Positions 48,514 to 56,490 of a stretch of 64,000 bases of DNA are shown in pieces. The stretch comes from Providencia sp. R33 (GTDB lineage: Bacteria > Pseudomonadota > Gammaproteobacteria > Enterobacterales > Enterobacteriaceae). Position numbers and translations under genes: made by a program. The stretch is from the NCBI RefSeq assembly GCF_019343475.1, contig NZ_CP072453.1:1612001-1676000 (forward strand), read 5' to 3'. A model generated the notes under the pieces. It was not told where the DNA came from, did not search any database, and saw only the letters and a list, made by a program, of their open reading frames with translations. Position 1 is the stretch's first letter, and the number at the start of each line of letters is the position of its first letter.

Positions 48514-48664
48514 CCCTTGTAGTTTTTGGCGGTATCGCACCGCCCTTTTTCATAATACATAAGGCCACTGACTTTATGTCAGTCCATACTAGGTAATATG
48601 TCTTTATATATTGTCAGTGGTCTTATTTATTGTGTGGAGTTAATTATATTTGAGGAAAAAACAA

Positions 48665-49567
48665 ATGAAACGTTTTCCAATTACTAGCTGTGTTATTTTT
48701 AAAGCTGAATTACCCAACGCCGAAGCTTTAGAAAATCATTTAAAAGAATTACCCTTTGTTGATATTTTAGAGTCACATTCTATTAGCTACGGATTTATTC
48801 CTAATAAAATCACTGGTGAATTAGTTACACCAATTGAAGGTGGCTATATTATTAATTTTCGTATTGATGAAAAGATAATTCCTAAAGCAGCTATCGCCTT
48901 TGAGGTTAATAGACGCATTGAAAAATTGAAAGAACAAGGCGCTAATGACTTAAATGAAGCGGAAGTAAAGCGAATTGCTATAGAGGAAATGCTTAAAGTT
49001 GCTTTAACTAAAACAAAAATCATCACCGCCCTTTATCACGTTAAAAAAGGCTTTCTTATTGTATCGAGCACTCGCAAACCAGAGCACCAAGCGCTTGTTA
49101 GATGTTTAATTAAGGTTTGTGGTTCAGTAAAAACAGAAACAATCCATGTTGATGATGCTAAGAACGGTATAACAACTCGCCTAATTAACTACATAAACAA
49201 CGAACCGCCAGCAGACAGCTTTGGAGGGAGATTATACCCTTGTAATTTCTACTTACTGCAAAGAAAAGTTGAGAAGAAATTAGAATCTGTTAAATACGAC
49301 GCTGAACTGTGCTATGTTCAACGCGAATTAAGTGAGAGTTTATCAAATGGATTTCGTGTCAGCCTAATGGAATTAGCAACGCTTGATATTGTCTTTAAAT
49401 TAAGTGATAACTTCGAGTTCAAGGGAATAAAACCAACTAGTGAAGTTTATTGTGATGGAGATAGAGCTTTCCGTCATCGACATGTAAATTCTTTATTTAT
49501 GTTTTATATGATAGATACCATCGAGCTATTAATCGAATTATTAAAATACAAAGAAGAATCAGAGTAA
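48665..49567 (+). CDS. rdgC: RdgC-like recombination-associated protein
   Basis: This 300-residue protein (MKRFPITSCVIFKAELPNAEALENHLKELPF) fits the RdgC family: an N-terminal region with SISYGFIPNKI, a central KIITALYHVKKGFLIVSSTRKPEHQALV, and C-terminal GIKPTSEVY. RdgC binds duplex DNA as a ring and limits RecA. Length equals E. coli RdgC (303). Start at ATG 48665 (GAGG SD); the leader holds TGTGTGGAGT. Confidence 0.85.
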   Translation: MKRFPITSCVIFKAELPNAEALENHLKELPFVDILESHSISYGFIPNKITGELVTPIEGGYIINFRIDEKIIPKAAIAFEVNRRIEKLKEQGANDLNEAEVKRIAIEEMLKVALTKTKIITALYHVKKGFLIVSSTRKPEHQALVRCLIKVCGSVKTETIHVDDAKNGITTRLINYINNEPPADSFGGRLYPCNFYLLQRKVEKKLESVKYDAELCYVQRELSESLSNGFRVSLMELATLDIVFKLSDNFEFKGIKPTSEVYCDGDRAFRHRHVNSLFMFYMIDTIELLIELLKYKEESE

Positions 49568-49649
49568 CTATTTAGCCAACACCAAGGAATTAATTCTCTT
49601 TATTAAGAGACGGACTCTTATTATCTAAATTTTGTGTGGAGTATTAATT

Positions 49650-50366
49650 ATGTCTTATATTTCAACTTTTACTGGCAAACATTTTAATTTTATCAATATC
49701 AGTGCGGATGATATCGATATCAATGATATTGCGCAGGGTTTATCTAATGAATGTCGCTTTGCCGGGCAAATTAACCAGTTTTATTCTGTTGCTCAGCATT
49801 CTGTTTATGTGAGTCAAATTGTACCGCCTGAATATGCGCTGGAAGCATTACTGCACGATGCATCGGAAGCATATTGCAAAGACTTGCCTAGCCCATTAAA
49901 AGCGCTGTTACCAGAATACAAGGAAATTGAGCGCAGAGTACAACTGGTAATAACTGACAAATGGAACTTACCAGCCAATTTAAGTGATGTTGTGCATTAT
50001 GCTGATTTAACAATGTTAGCAACAGAACGTCGAGATTTAGAAGTTGACGGTGATAACTACTGGCCAATTTTAGACGGTATTCCGGCAACTGATTTAATTA
50101 CAGTTAGCCCATTGTCACCTGTACAAGCAAGAGCAATGTTTATTTATCGCTATAACCAGCTAACAGGAACGATACCTAAATTCGATGCAGATATAAGATT
50201 AAGCACAATCCGTGGTGAATACGCTTGGGGTGACATTTATTTAGATAAGAAAAAACGCTTTCAAGATGGTGACCCTATTCAAACATCACGAGTTATCAAT
50301 ATCGATACTTATTTAACTGATGGCTATATACAAACAGTTAATTCAGTTTACAGAATTATTGTGTAG
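49650..50366 (+). CDS. HD-domain hydrolase (YfbR-like nucleotidase)
   Basis: This 238-residue protein starts at ATG 49650. Residues about 45-75 hold YSVAQHSVYVSQIV and ALEALLHDASEAYCKDLPSPLK, the H...HD pattern of HD nucleotidases, then a later YADLTMLATERRDL with the final D. It is likely a deoxynucleotide 5'-monophosphate phosphatase influencing nucleotide pools. C-terminal 60 residues are unfamiliar. Confidence 0.8.
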   Translation: MSYISTFTGKHFNFINISADDIDINDIAQGLSNECRFAGQINQFYSVAQHSVYVSQIVPPEYALEALLHDASEAYCKDLPSPLKALLPEYKEIERRVQLVITDKWNLPANLSDVVHYADLTMLATERRDLEVDGDNYWPILDGIPATDLITVSPLSPVQARAMFIYRYNQLTGTIPKFDADIRLSTIRGEYAWGDIYLDKKKRFQDGDPIQTSRVINIDTYLTDGYIQTVNSVYRIIV

Positions 50367-50374
50367 GGGTGCAT

Positions 50375-50830
50375 ATGTCTATTAAACCTGAGTTAGTAGA
50401 ACGCGATGAACTTGGCTACTGGGCTCACTCTCAAATTCCTGTAAGTGAAGACGGTGAATATTTAAAACAATGGTTTGATAACAACTGCCTTGAAATCTGT
50501 AATGTCTATATGGATGGCGATATTGATGAAAGCCACCCAGCATTCAAGCTCTATTTTGAAGATGGCCAGTGTGATATCTCAGGGTGGGTGCCCAGCAAAC
50601 CTCAAGGTGATGGTTGGTTTATCGGTGGCATTTCTGAATCAGAAGATGGTCCTGTTTGTTCATGGCTAAGGCCTGATGTGGCAAAACTAAAGGCAAAATT
50701 CCTCAGAGCACATAAAGAGGCTGAAAAAGCTGCATTTGAATATTTCTGCGCCTGTGATGTTGGTGATGAACGTATTCAAGCTAGTGAGGTTTATGAACGC
50801 ATTAGAACTGCTACACGTATAGGTGGCTGA
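50375..50830 (+). CDS. Hypothetical early phage protein
   Basis: This 151-residue acidic protein (MSIKPELVERDELGYWAHSQIPVSEDGEYLKQWFDNNCLEICNVYMDGD) has a tryptophan-rich middle (SGWVPSKPQGDGWFIGGISESEDGPVCSWLRP) and a helical end. Similar early proteins occur in lambdoid prophages; no function known to me. Confidence 0.62.
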   Translation: MSIKPELVERDELGYWAHSQIPVSEDGEYLKQWFDNNCLEICNVYMDGDIDESHPAFKLYFEDGQCDISGWVPSKPQGDGWFIGGISESEDGPVCSWLRPDVAKLKAKFLRAHKEAEKAAFEYFCACDVGDERIQASEVYERIRTATRIGG

Positions 50831-50831
50831 T

Positions 50832-51479
50832 ATGAAAGAGCGCGGAATTATTTTTAACTCAGAAATGGTACGCGCCATCCTTGATGGCCGTAAAACTCAA
50901 ACTCGTAGAATTATTAATCCACAACCAGAGCTAACGCAAAAATCAGGCTTTAAGTGGAAAGGTGGTCTTTTTGGTGCCGGTAGTGATGACCGAGAAACTA
51001 ATCGTAATTTTGCACACAAAAAATGTCCACTTGGTAAAGTTGGTGATCGCCTTTGGGTTCGTGAAACATGGCAAGGCCCGTTAGTTGATGAAGACCATCT
51101 CGACAATTATCGCGCCGATGCAGACAAATTCCAGACCAGTGAATTCTGTGAGTATGCAGCCGATGGTGGGTACCGTCCTGAGTTTTGCGATTTAGATGGC
51201 AATATTCACTACGGTTGGAAGCCATCAAGCAATATGCCTCGCTGGGCTTCACGCATTACATTAGAAATTACTGATGTTCGCGTAGAGCGCTTGCAATCAA
51301 TTAGTGAAGAAGATGCAAAGGCAGAAGGCTTTGATAATTCACAATCTGATGCCGCTAATTCAATTGGGTGGTTTGAAAAACCAGTAAGAGCATTTCGGCG
51401 TGATTGGGAAAATATCAACGGCACTGACGGATGGGATAGTAACCCGTGGGTGTGGGTTATTGAGTTTAAGCGAGTGTGA
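50832..51479 (+). CDS. ASCH-like phage protein
   Basis: This 215-residue protein (MKERGIIFNSEMVRAILDGRKTQTRRIINPQPE) opens with the DGRKTQTRR motif seen in PUA/ASCH-like proteins of phages, and has GDRLWVRETWQ, PRWASRITLEITDVRVERLQSISEEDAKAEG. ASCH domains bind RNA or modified bases. Starts two bases past the previous stop. Confidence 0.75.
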   Translation: MKERGIIFNSEMVRAILDGRKTQTRRIINPQPELTQKSGFKWKGGLFGAGSDDRETNRNFAHKKCPLGKVGDRLWVRETWQGPLVDEDHLDNYRADADKFQTSEFCEYAADGGYRPEFCDLDGNIHYGWKPSSNMPRWASRITLEITDVRVERLQSISEEDAKAEGFDNSQSDAANSIGWFEKPVRAFRRDWENINGTDGWDSNPWVWVIEFKRV

Positions 51480-51481
51480 TT

Positions 51482-51973
51482 ATGAATAATAAGGTGCTTG
51501 AATTAGTCAAGGAATTAAAAGCTGCGGCAATAAAGTTGAAGGTCAATAAATATGATCATATTTGGCTAAAAAATGAATTAACAGACGACTGGAGTCATGG
51601 CTCACCATATGAATACTTTATTCTTTTGTCTAATTATCATCAGGTAATTGAACTCTGTGAGTACATTGAACACGCTTACAAGGTCAATGAAGATAGTACT
51701 AAATTAATCGAAGCGTTCTGCGCTGATGATGCTGAATGGCATAAGTTACTTGATGCAAGGGAGCAGGAAAACTTAACCTTGATTAGTTTGGTAGTTAAGT
51801 TAGCTGATAAATGTACTGAAATGCAGAAGGAATTGGAGCACATAAATAACCTAAAGCCCATTGGTTACATGGAATCAAAAGGCGAGAAGTGGATCAGGAT
51901 TCATGGCTTTACGCATATTAATGAAGAAAAAAGCAGGGCAAATAACATCCCAGTATATCGCTTAAATAAATAA
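51482..51973 (+). CDS. Hypothetical helical early protein
   Basis: This 163-residue protein (MNNKVLELVKELKAAAIKLKVNKYDHIWLKNELTDDWSHG) is mostly helical, with a C-terminal GYMESKGEKWIRIHGFTHINEEKSRANNIPVYRL block, common at the ends of Ea22-like phage proteins. Overlap-spaced in the early operon. Confidence 0.6.
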   Translation: MNNKVLELVKELKAAAIKLKVNKYDHIWLKNELTDDWSHGSPYEYFILLSNYHQVIELCEYIEHAYKVNEDSTKLIEAFCADDAEWHKLLDAREQENLTLISLVVKLADKCTEMQKELEHINNLKPIGYMESKGEKWIRIHGFTHINEEKSRANNIPVYRLNK

Positions 51974-51982
51974 GGACTAACA

Positions 51983-52552
51983 ATGAAATATAACCATGTG
52001 ATGGTAGATCTAGAAGGAATGAGCACACATAACAATGCGGCCATTGTTTCTATTGGTGCTGTAGCTTTTGAGCCTTCCACTGGTGAAATCGGCCCTACAT
52101 TTTATCAAGTAGTCGATTTACCTAGCTGCCAAAGTGCAGGGCTTCATATAGATGCTGATACCGTTATTTGGTGGATGAAGCAAAGTAGTGAGGCTAGATC
52201 TGCCATCGTTGCTGACGGGGTTAATTTACGTAGAGCATTACATGATCTTAACTGCTTTGCAGAGGACTCTTTAACTGAAGATGTTCAAGTGTGGGGAAAT
52301 GGTGTTGATTACGATAACGTCATTCTTCGTAATGCTTATATTGCCGTTGATTTAGAGCCGTTTTGGAAACATTGGAATAATCGCTGCGTGAGAACGATTG
52401 TAGAGCTAGGCCGTAACGCTGGCATCGACCCAAAGAAAACACTTCAGTTCGAGGGTGAACAACACAATGCGTTAGCTGATGCAATCCATCAGGCTAAGTA
52501 TGTGTCTATTATCCACCAGCATTTAATTAAACCAGTTAACGACAATATTTAA
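51983..52552 (+). CDS. 3'-5' exonuclease (DEDD)
   Basis: This 189-residue exonuclease has VMVDLEGMSTHNNAAIVSIGAVAFEPSTGEIGPTFY with motif I (DxE), motif II in VWGNGVDYDN, and motif III in QHNALADAIHQAKYV (H-x3-D-A). It matches RNase T-like/exonuclease VIII-type enzymes of lambdoid phages. Likely acts in recombination or RNA processing. Confidence 0.88.
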   Translation: MKYNHVMVDLEGMSTHNNAAIVSIGAVAFEPSTGEIGPTFYQVVDLPSCQSAGLHIDADTVIWWMKQSSEARSAIVADGVNLRRALHDLNCFAEDSLTEDVQVWGNGVDYDNVILRNAYIAVDLEPFWKHWNNRCVRTIVELGRNAGIDPKKTLQFEGEQHNALADAIHQAKYVSIIHQHLIKPVNDNI

Positions 52553-52588
52553 TTTTTAAATCTGTATGCGGCAGATGTGGAGGTGATT

Positions 52589-52840
52589 ATGTCTAGAATG
52601 GTATCTCTAGAAGCGTGGGCAAAAATAGAATTCGGTGAAAGCGCTCCCAGCACCCAAGTGCTAAGAAAGTACGCAAAAGCGAACATGATGGTACCGCCAG
52701 CCCTTAAAATGGGTAAAAGATGGGTAATAGATCGTGATTCTCGATGGGTTGGGATTGTTTCAAAGCCGCAATTACCGAATGGGGCCAGCGACAAATTAAA
52801 AAGGATATTATCTGATGGCAGCAAGACCACGCTCTCATAA
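52589..52840 (+). CDS. xis: Excisionase
   Basis: This 83-residue basic protein (MSRMVSLEAWAKIEFGESAPSTQVLRKYAKANMMVPPALKMGKRWVIDRD) has the winged-helix of Xis proteins (short HTH, MxPPAxKxGKxWxI). Start ATG 52589-52591 has GGAGGT. Overlaps int by 26 bases, as in many lambdoid phages. Confidence 0.85.
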   Translation: MSRMVSLEAWAKIEFGESAPSTQVLRKYAKANMMVPPALKMGKRWVIDRDSRWVGIVSKPQLPNGASDKLKRILSDGSKTTLS

Positions 52841-53948
52841 AATCACAATTCCCAATCTATATCGAAAACTTGATAAACGGAATGGGAAAGTCTATTGGCA
52901 ATATAAGCACCCATTAACTGGAACCTTTCATAGCCTTGGCACGGATGCCGAGGAAGCTGCATTAGTGGCATCTCAAGCAAACACCGTTATCGCGGAGCAA
53001 CAAACAAAGCAAATACTCAGCGTCAATGAGCGCTTATCTACAATTAAAAATAAAAAAATAGGTATTAGTGTTACTAATTGGATTGATAGATACCTAGAAA
53101 TTCAGCAGGAACGTGTTGACTTAGGTGAATTAAAATTAAATTCATACAAACAAAAAATAAAGCCCTTAAATTTATTCAAGCAGCATTGTGGAACATTGTC
53201 ACTAAAAGATATCACAGCATTAGAGATTGTTAGGATCATCGATGAAGTAAAAGCGCTTGGACACAATCGAATGGCTCAAGTTGTGCGATTTGTTCTTATC
53301 GATGTATTTAAAGAAGCACAGCACATGGGGCATGTACCACCTGGCTATAATCCAGCACAAGCCACCAAAAAACCACGCAATAAAGTCAAGCGTGAACGTT
53401 TATCTTTTGAGGAATGGGAGGAAATCTATAAACAATCCGCAAACCACCAGCGCTATTTACGACATGGAATGTTATTGGCTGTTATTACAGGTCAGCGACT
53501 TGGTGATATTACAAAGATGAAATTCTCAGATATTTGGGATGGAATGTTACATGTACAGCAAGAGAAGACAGGAACAAAATTAGCGATACCTCTTTCACTA
53601 AGGTGCAATGCATTAAATCTAACACTTGGTGATGTCGTATCTATGTGTCGAGATCTTGTTGTTAGTCCTTACCTGCTACATTACAAACACACAGCAGGAA
53701 ATGCAAAAGTCGGAGGGCAAGTATCAAACTCATCACTGACCACATCGTTTAAAAACGCACGAAATAAGTGTGGGCTGGAATGGAAAGAAGGTACTGCTCC
53801 ATCATTCCATGAGCTTAGATCATTATCTGAGAGATTGTACAGAGAGCAAGGTATAGATACACAAAAATTACTTGGGCACCAAAATCAAATAATGACAGAT
53901 AAATATAATGATGACCGAGGAAAAGAATGGCAAATTGTAGTAATTTAA
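52815..53948 (+). CDS. int: Tyrosine integrase
   Basis: This 377-residue lambda-type integrase has an N-terminal arm-binding domain (RSHKITIPNLYRKLDKRNGKVYWQYKHPLTG), a core-binding domain, and a catalytic domain with R228 (ITGQRLGD), H332/R335 (FHELRSL), the LLGHQ histidine near 355 and nucleophile Y364 (TDKYNDDRG). It reads towards the right att site, 234 bases on. The phage inserts at a non-tRNA site. Confidence 0.93.
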   Translation: MAARPRSHKITIPNLYRKLDKRNGKVYWQYKHPLTGTFHSLGTDAEEAALVASQANTVIAEQQTKQILSVNERLSTIKNKKIGISVTNWIDRYLEIQQERVDLGELKLNSYKQKIKPLNLFKQHCGTLSLKDITALEIVRIIDEVKALGHNRMAQVVRFVLIDVFKEAQHMGHVPPGYNPAQATKKPRNKVKRERLSFEEWEEIYKQSANHQRYLRHGMLLAVITGQRLGDITKMKFSDIWDGMLHVQQEKTGTKLAIPLSLRCNALNLTLGDVVSMCRDLVVSPYLLHYKHTAGNAKVGGQVSNSSLTTSFKNARNKCGLEWKEGTAPSFHELRSLSERLYREQGIDTQKLLGHQNQIMTDKYNDDRGKEWQIVVI

Positions 53949-53967
53949 TTAGCTCATTTTCCATGCT

Positions 53968-54001
53968 GTTTTGGGGATGAGTTTTGGTGGGGTTTTGGGG
54001 A
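53968..54001 (+). promoter_or_regulatory. Candidate integrase arm-type repeats
   Basis: GTTTTGGGGA at 53968-53977 and 53992-54001, with GTTTTGGTGG between (53981-53990). A third exact copy lies inside the left end (5487-5496). The remaining bases to the att core show no gene. Confidence 0.4.
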
Positions 54002-54181
54002 GGCTTTTTAAAGTATTGAAAACACCCCGAAACCCAGTATTTTTTTTTATGATAAAATCAATGCATAGCAATCCACCACCGATATACTTTATATAATTAC
54101 AACGGGTTACCTGATTTAACCCAATAGTTACACAATAAATATCATTAAAATTTTTAATCATATTAACCGCTCGGGGTTTTA

Positions 54182-54202
54182 TTTTAATATGACCTATCTT
54201 CA
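54182..54202 (+). repeat. attR core (right prophage attachment site)
   Basis: Exact second copy of the 21-bp core at 5349-5369. Host sequence resumes after it. Confidence 0.88.
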
Positions 54203-54265
54203 TATAGCGAGAGCTAACCACTCATTCAAGCCGCTGTTGAATAAAGATTTTGTAAACCATCCATC

Positions 54266-54466
54266 TTAATATTTAATTTTTTGTTTTTTTGCACGCTTAA
54301 AATAGGATGTCGGCACATTTGGGCAGATAACTTCTTTAAATTTATCTTCTTTTTTTATGCTTTTATCAGCTTCAGTCGGTGGAGAAGTGTTATCCTGCGT
54401 CTCTTTACGATTATTTGTCATATATAAGTGCTCTTTTGCTTGAATTATGTCATTAGTTTTAGCCAT
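54266..54466 (-). CDS. Small host protein downstream of the PadR gene
   Basis: This 66-residue polar, lysine-rich protein (MAKTNDIIQAKEHLYMTNNRKETQDNTSPPTEADKSIKKEDKFKEVICPNVPTSYFKRAKKQKIKY) overlaps the padR stop by eight bases. No family recognised. It is the first host gene right of the prophage. Confidence 0.5.
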   Translation of the reverse strand: MAKTNDIIQAKEHLYMTNNRKETQDNTSPPTEADKSIKKEDKFKEVICPNVPTSYFKRAKKQKIKY

Positions 54467-55016
54467 TTAGTTTCCCTTCCTTAACTAACACCGCGTTGAC
54501 CTCTTCTATCCGTTCAACCGCTCGGTTAATAATTTCAACAACTTGGGCTGATTCATCTTTACTTAATTGCTGTAAGACGATTTTATGCCTTAAGAGTGAT
54601 TTAAATTTATCCACTGCACATTCAATTTCATTGGCAAACTGGTTTCCCGCTTTAAGCTCTTGTGCATAATTTAACTTTAGTTGAACTTCTGCTAAAAGTT
54701 CAGCTTTTAATAATAAAAAGCACCGCCCTTCTGGTGTGATGACAAAACACTTACGCCCTTTATCATTCTCTTTACCTACGCCTGCAGTAATAAAGCCTAA
54801 TTCTTCTAACAATGTTAGAGTCGGATAAATCACTCCGGGGCTCGGGCAATAGAACCCTGCCGTTTCCTCTGAAATTTTTTTGATCAGCTCATAGCCGTAG
54901 TTTATCCCCCCAGTCAGTAAGTGTAGAATATATATTCTTAGCTGCTTAGGGTTAAACATCCGACTCACACTCTTGCCATTACATAAGCAAGGATCAAGTT
55001 GTTGTTCGTTAGCCAT
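54459..55016 (-). CDS. PadR-family regulator (YqjI-like)
   Basis: This 185-residue protein has the PadR winged helix (MFNPKQLRIYILHLLTGGINYGYELIKKISEETAGFYCPSPGVIYPTLTLLEELGFI) and a C-terminal dimer helix. N-terminal CLCNGK and a nearby Fur-like box recall YqjI, a metal-responsive PadR protein; that link is inference. The promoter region holds CGATATATCG (55050-55059). Confidence 0.8.
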   Translation of the reverse strand: MANEQQLDPCLCNGKSVSRMFNPKQLRIYILHLLTGGINYGYELIKKISEETAGFYCPSPGVIYPTLTLLEELGFITAGVGKENDKGRKCFVITPEGRCFLLLKAELLAEVQLKLNYAQELKAGNQFANEIECAVDKFKSLLRHKIVLQQLSKDESAQVVEIINRAVERIEEVNAVLVKEGKLNG

Positions 55017-55049
55017 TCAAATTCTCAGTGATTGTTTTGATGCTAAAAC

Positions 55050-55138
55050 CGATATATCGAATATAATAGTCACTTCTACGAAAAATGCCAGCTTTAGATA
55101 TATCTGTTTTTGTGCATAACGTGCTAATGATAATCATT
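55050..55138. promoter_or_regulatory. PadR palindrome and Fur-like box
   Basis: CGATATATCG (55050-55059) is a 10-bp palindrome close to the padR start. AATGATAATCATT (55126-55138) is a 13-bp palindrome and matches the core of Fur boxes. Together they suggest autoregulation and iron control. Confidence 0.5.
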
Positions 55139-55221
55139 CTTAGTTAGATTATACGCATTGATATACCGTAAAACAGTCATTATTGTGCTGTAAATTATCT
55201 GAATCGCTTATTTTTGAGCAT

Positions 55222-55247
55222 AAAAAAACCAGCCCGCAGACTGGTTT
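55222..55247 (-). terminator. Terminator of the tyrosine decarboxylase operon
   Basis: AACCAG and CTGGTT around a GC-rich loop, followed by seven T on the minus strand; 18 bases past the permease stop. Confidence 0.85.
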
Positions 55248-55264
55248 ATCTTTAAAATAGGTGG

Positions 55265-56473
55265 TTAACCGATATCGGGTAAAACTTTAAATACAATACC
55301 CAGTTGAACACCAATAACAACTATTCCGCATAAAAATACGACTAGCAAACCAATTCGCCCGCCCAATACTTGGTAGCTGCGCTGATTTAATGTGCGTGAT
55401 TTAAATGCCATTGCACTTGGTAATAATAACGCAAGAATGGATAAAGCAATTGCAGCATAACCCAGAGCCATCACAAACCCTTTCGGATAAAATAGTGCAA
55501 ATACTAAAGGAGGCCCAAACGTCAACAAACCTGTTTGTATACGCCCTGCTGCATTATCTTGTCGCTTAAATAAATCGGCTAAGAAATCAAATAACCCTAA
55601 CGCTACACCTAAGAACGATGTTGCCAATGCCAAACTCATAAACATTTGTGCGACTAACTCAGTACGGCCTGATTGGGCGACATCTTTAATCGCATCTAAT
55701 AAGCCATTAAGCCCTGCATTTTCAGCTAAAATGCCCACAAATGTCGTTGTTCCAATACTCCCTAATGTCGCGATTTGCCATAAAATATAGGCGATAAGAG
55801 GAATAGCACTACCAATAATAAAGATAATTCGCAGTTTTTTCACATCTCCCCCCATGTATTTCACAATACTTGGGACGCTTCCGTGAAAACCAAATGAGGT
55901 AAAAAAGACGGGGATTGCAGATAAAATAAGAACCTTCTCAGTTGGTGCAGCCAACAAATTTTGCTGCTCTACATGTGGCATCATTAACGCCAAGATAATG
56001 ACCAAGAAAATAATTTTTGCAGTGAATAATATACGGTTAATAAAATCGACTGATGAGGTTCCAAAACAGACAACCCCACCACCAATTACCGTAAACAGGA
56101 CAATCCCCATCCAATCCGCCATTTCAACCGCAAAACTACTTTTTAGATTTGAAGTAATGATTTCACCCGCACCACTCACATAAGCCGCGGTTAACGCGTA
56201 CATCAGGAACATCATGCTAAAACCAGTAATAAACTTGCCACCAGACCCTAAATAGCGTTGAGCAACACTACCAATTCCTGTTTCATGGGATTCATGCTGG
56301 TAAACCTCCACTAATAGAAGCGCGGTGTAGCACATCAAAGCCCACAGAGCCAATAACATACCTAAACTAACTAAAAAGCCATTACCTGCAGCTGCTATTG
56401 GCATTGCTAACATCCCAGCGCCAATCGTCGTACCTGCAACAATAAAAACACTACCCAATGTGCGATTTTTCAT
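55265..56473 (-). CDS. tyrP: Aromatic amino acid permease (TyrP-like)
   Basis: This 402-residue transporter of the HAAAP family has eleven or so membrane helices. The start MKNRTLGSVFIVAGTTIGAGMLAMPI is diagnostic. SFGFHGSVPSIVKYMGGD matches TyrP/Mtr. It lies 17 bases after the decarboxylase gene, so it probably imports tyrosine or swaps it for tyramine. Confidence 0.9.
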   Translation of the reverse strand: MKNRTLGSVFIVAGTTIGAGMLAMPIAAAGNGFLVSLGMLLALWALMCYTALLLVEVYQHESHETGIGSVAQRYLGSGGKFITGFSMMFLMYALTAAYVSGAGEIITSNLKSSFAVEMADWMGIVLFTVIGGGVVCFGTSSVDFINRILFTAKIIFLVIILALMMPHVEQQNLLAAPTEKVLILSAIPVFFTSFGFHGSVPSIVKYMGGDVKKLRIIFIIGSAIPLIAYILWQIATLGSIGTTTFVGILAENAGLNGLLDAIKDVAQSGRTELVAQMFMSLALATSFLGVALGLFDFLADLFKRQDNAAGRIQTGLLTFGPPLVFALFYPKGFVMALGYAAIALSILALLLPSAMAFKSRTLNQRSYQVLGGRIGLLVVFLCGIVVIGVQLGIVFKVLPDIG

Positions 56474-56490
56474 ATTGAGATCCTAACAAA

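Noticed and set aside
53949..54221. 90-codon minus ORF spanning the attR core
   Set aside because: It crosses the phage-host junction, has no SD and low-complexity composition; its frame would not exist before integration.
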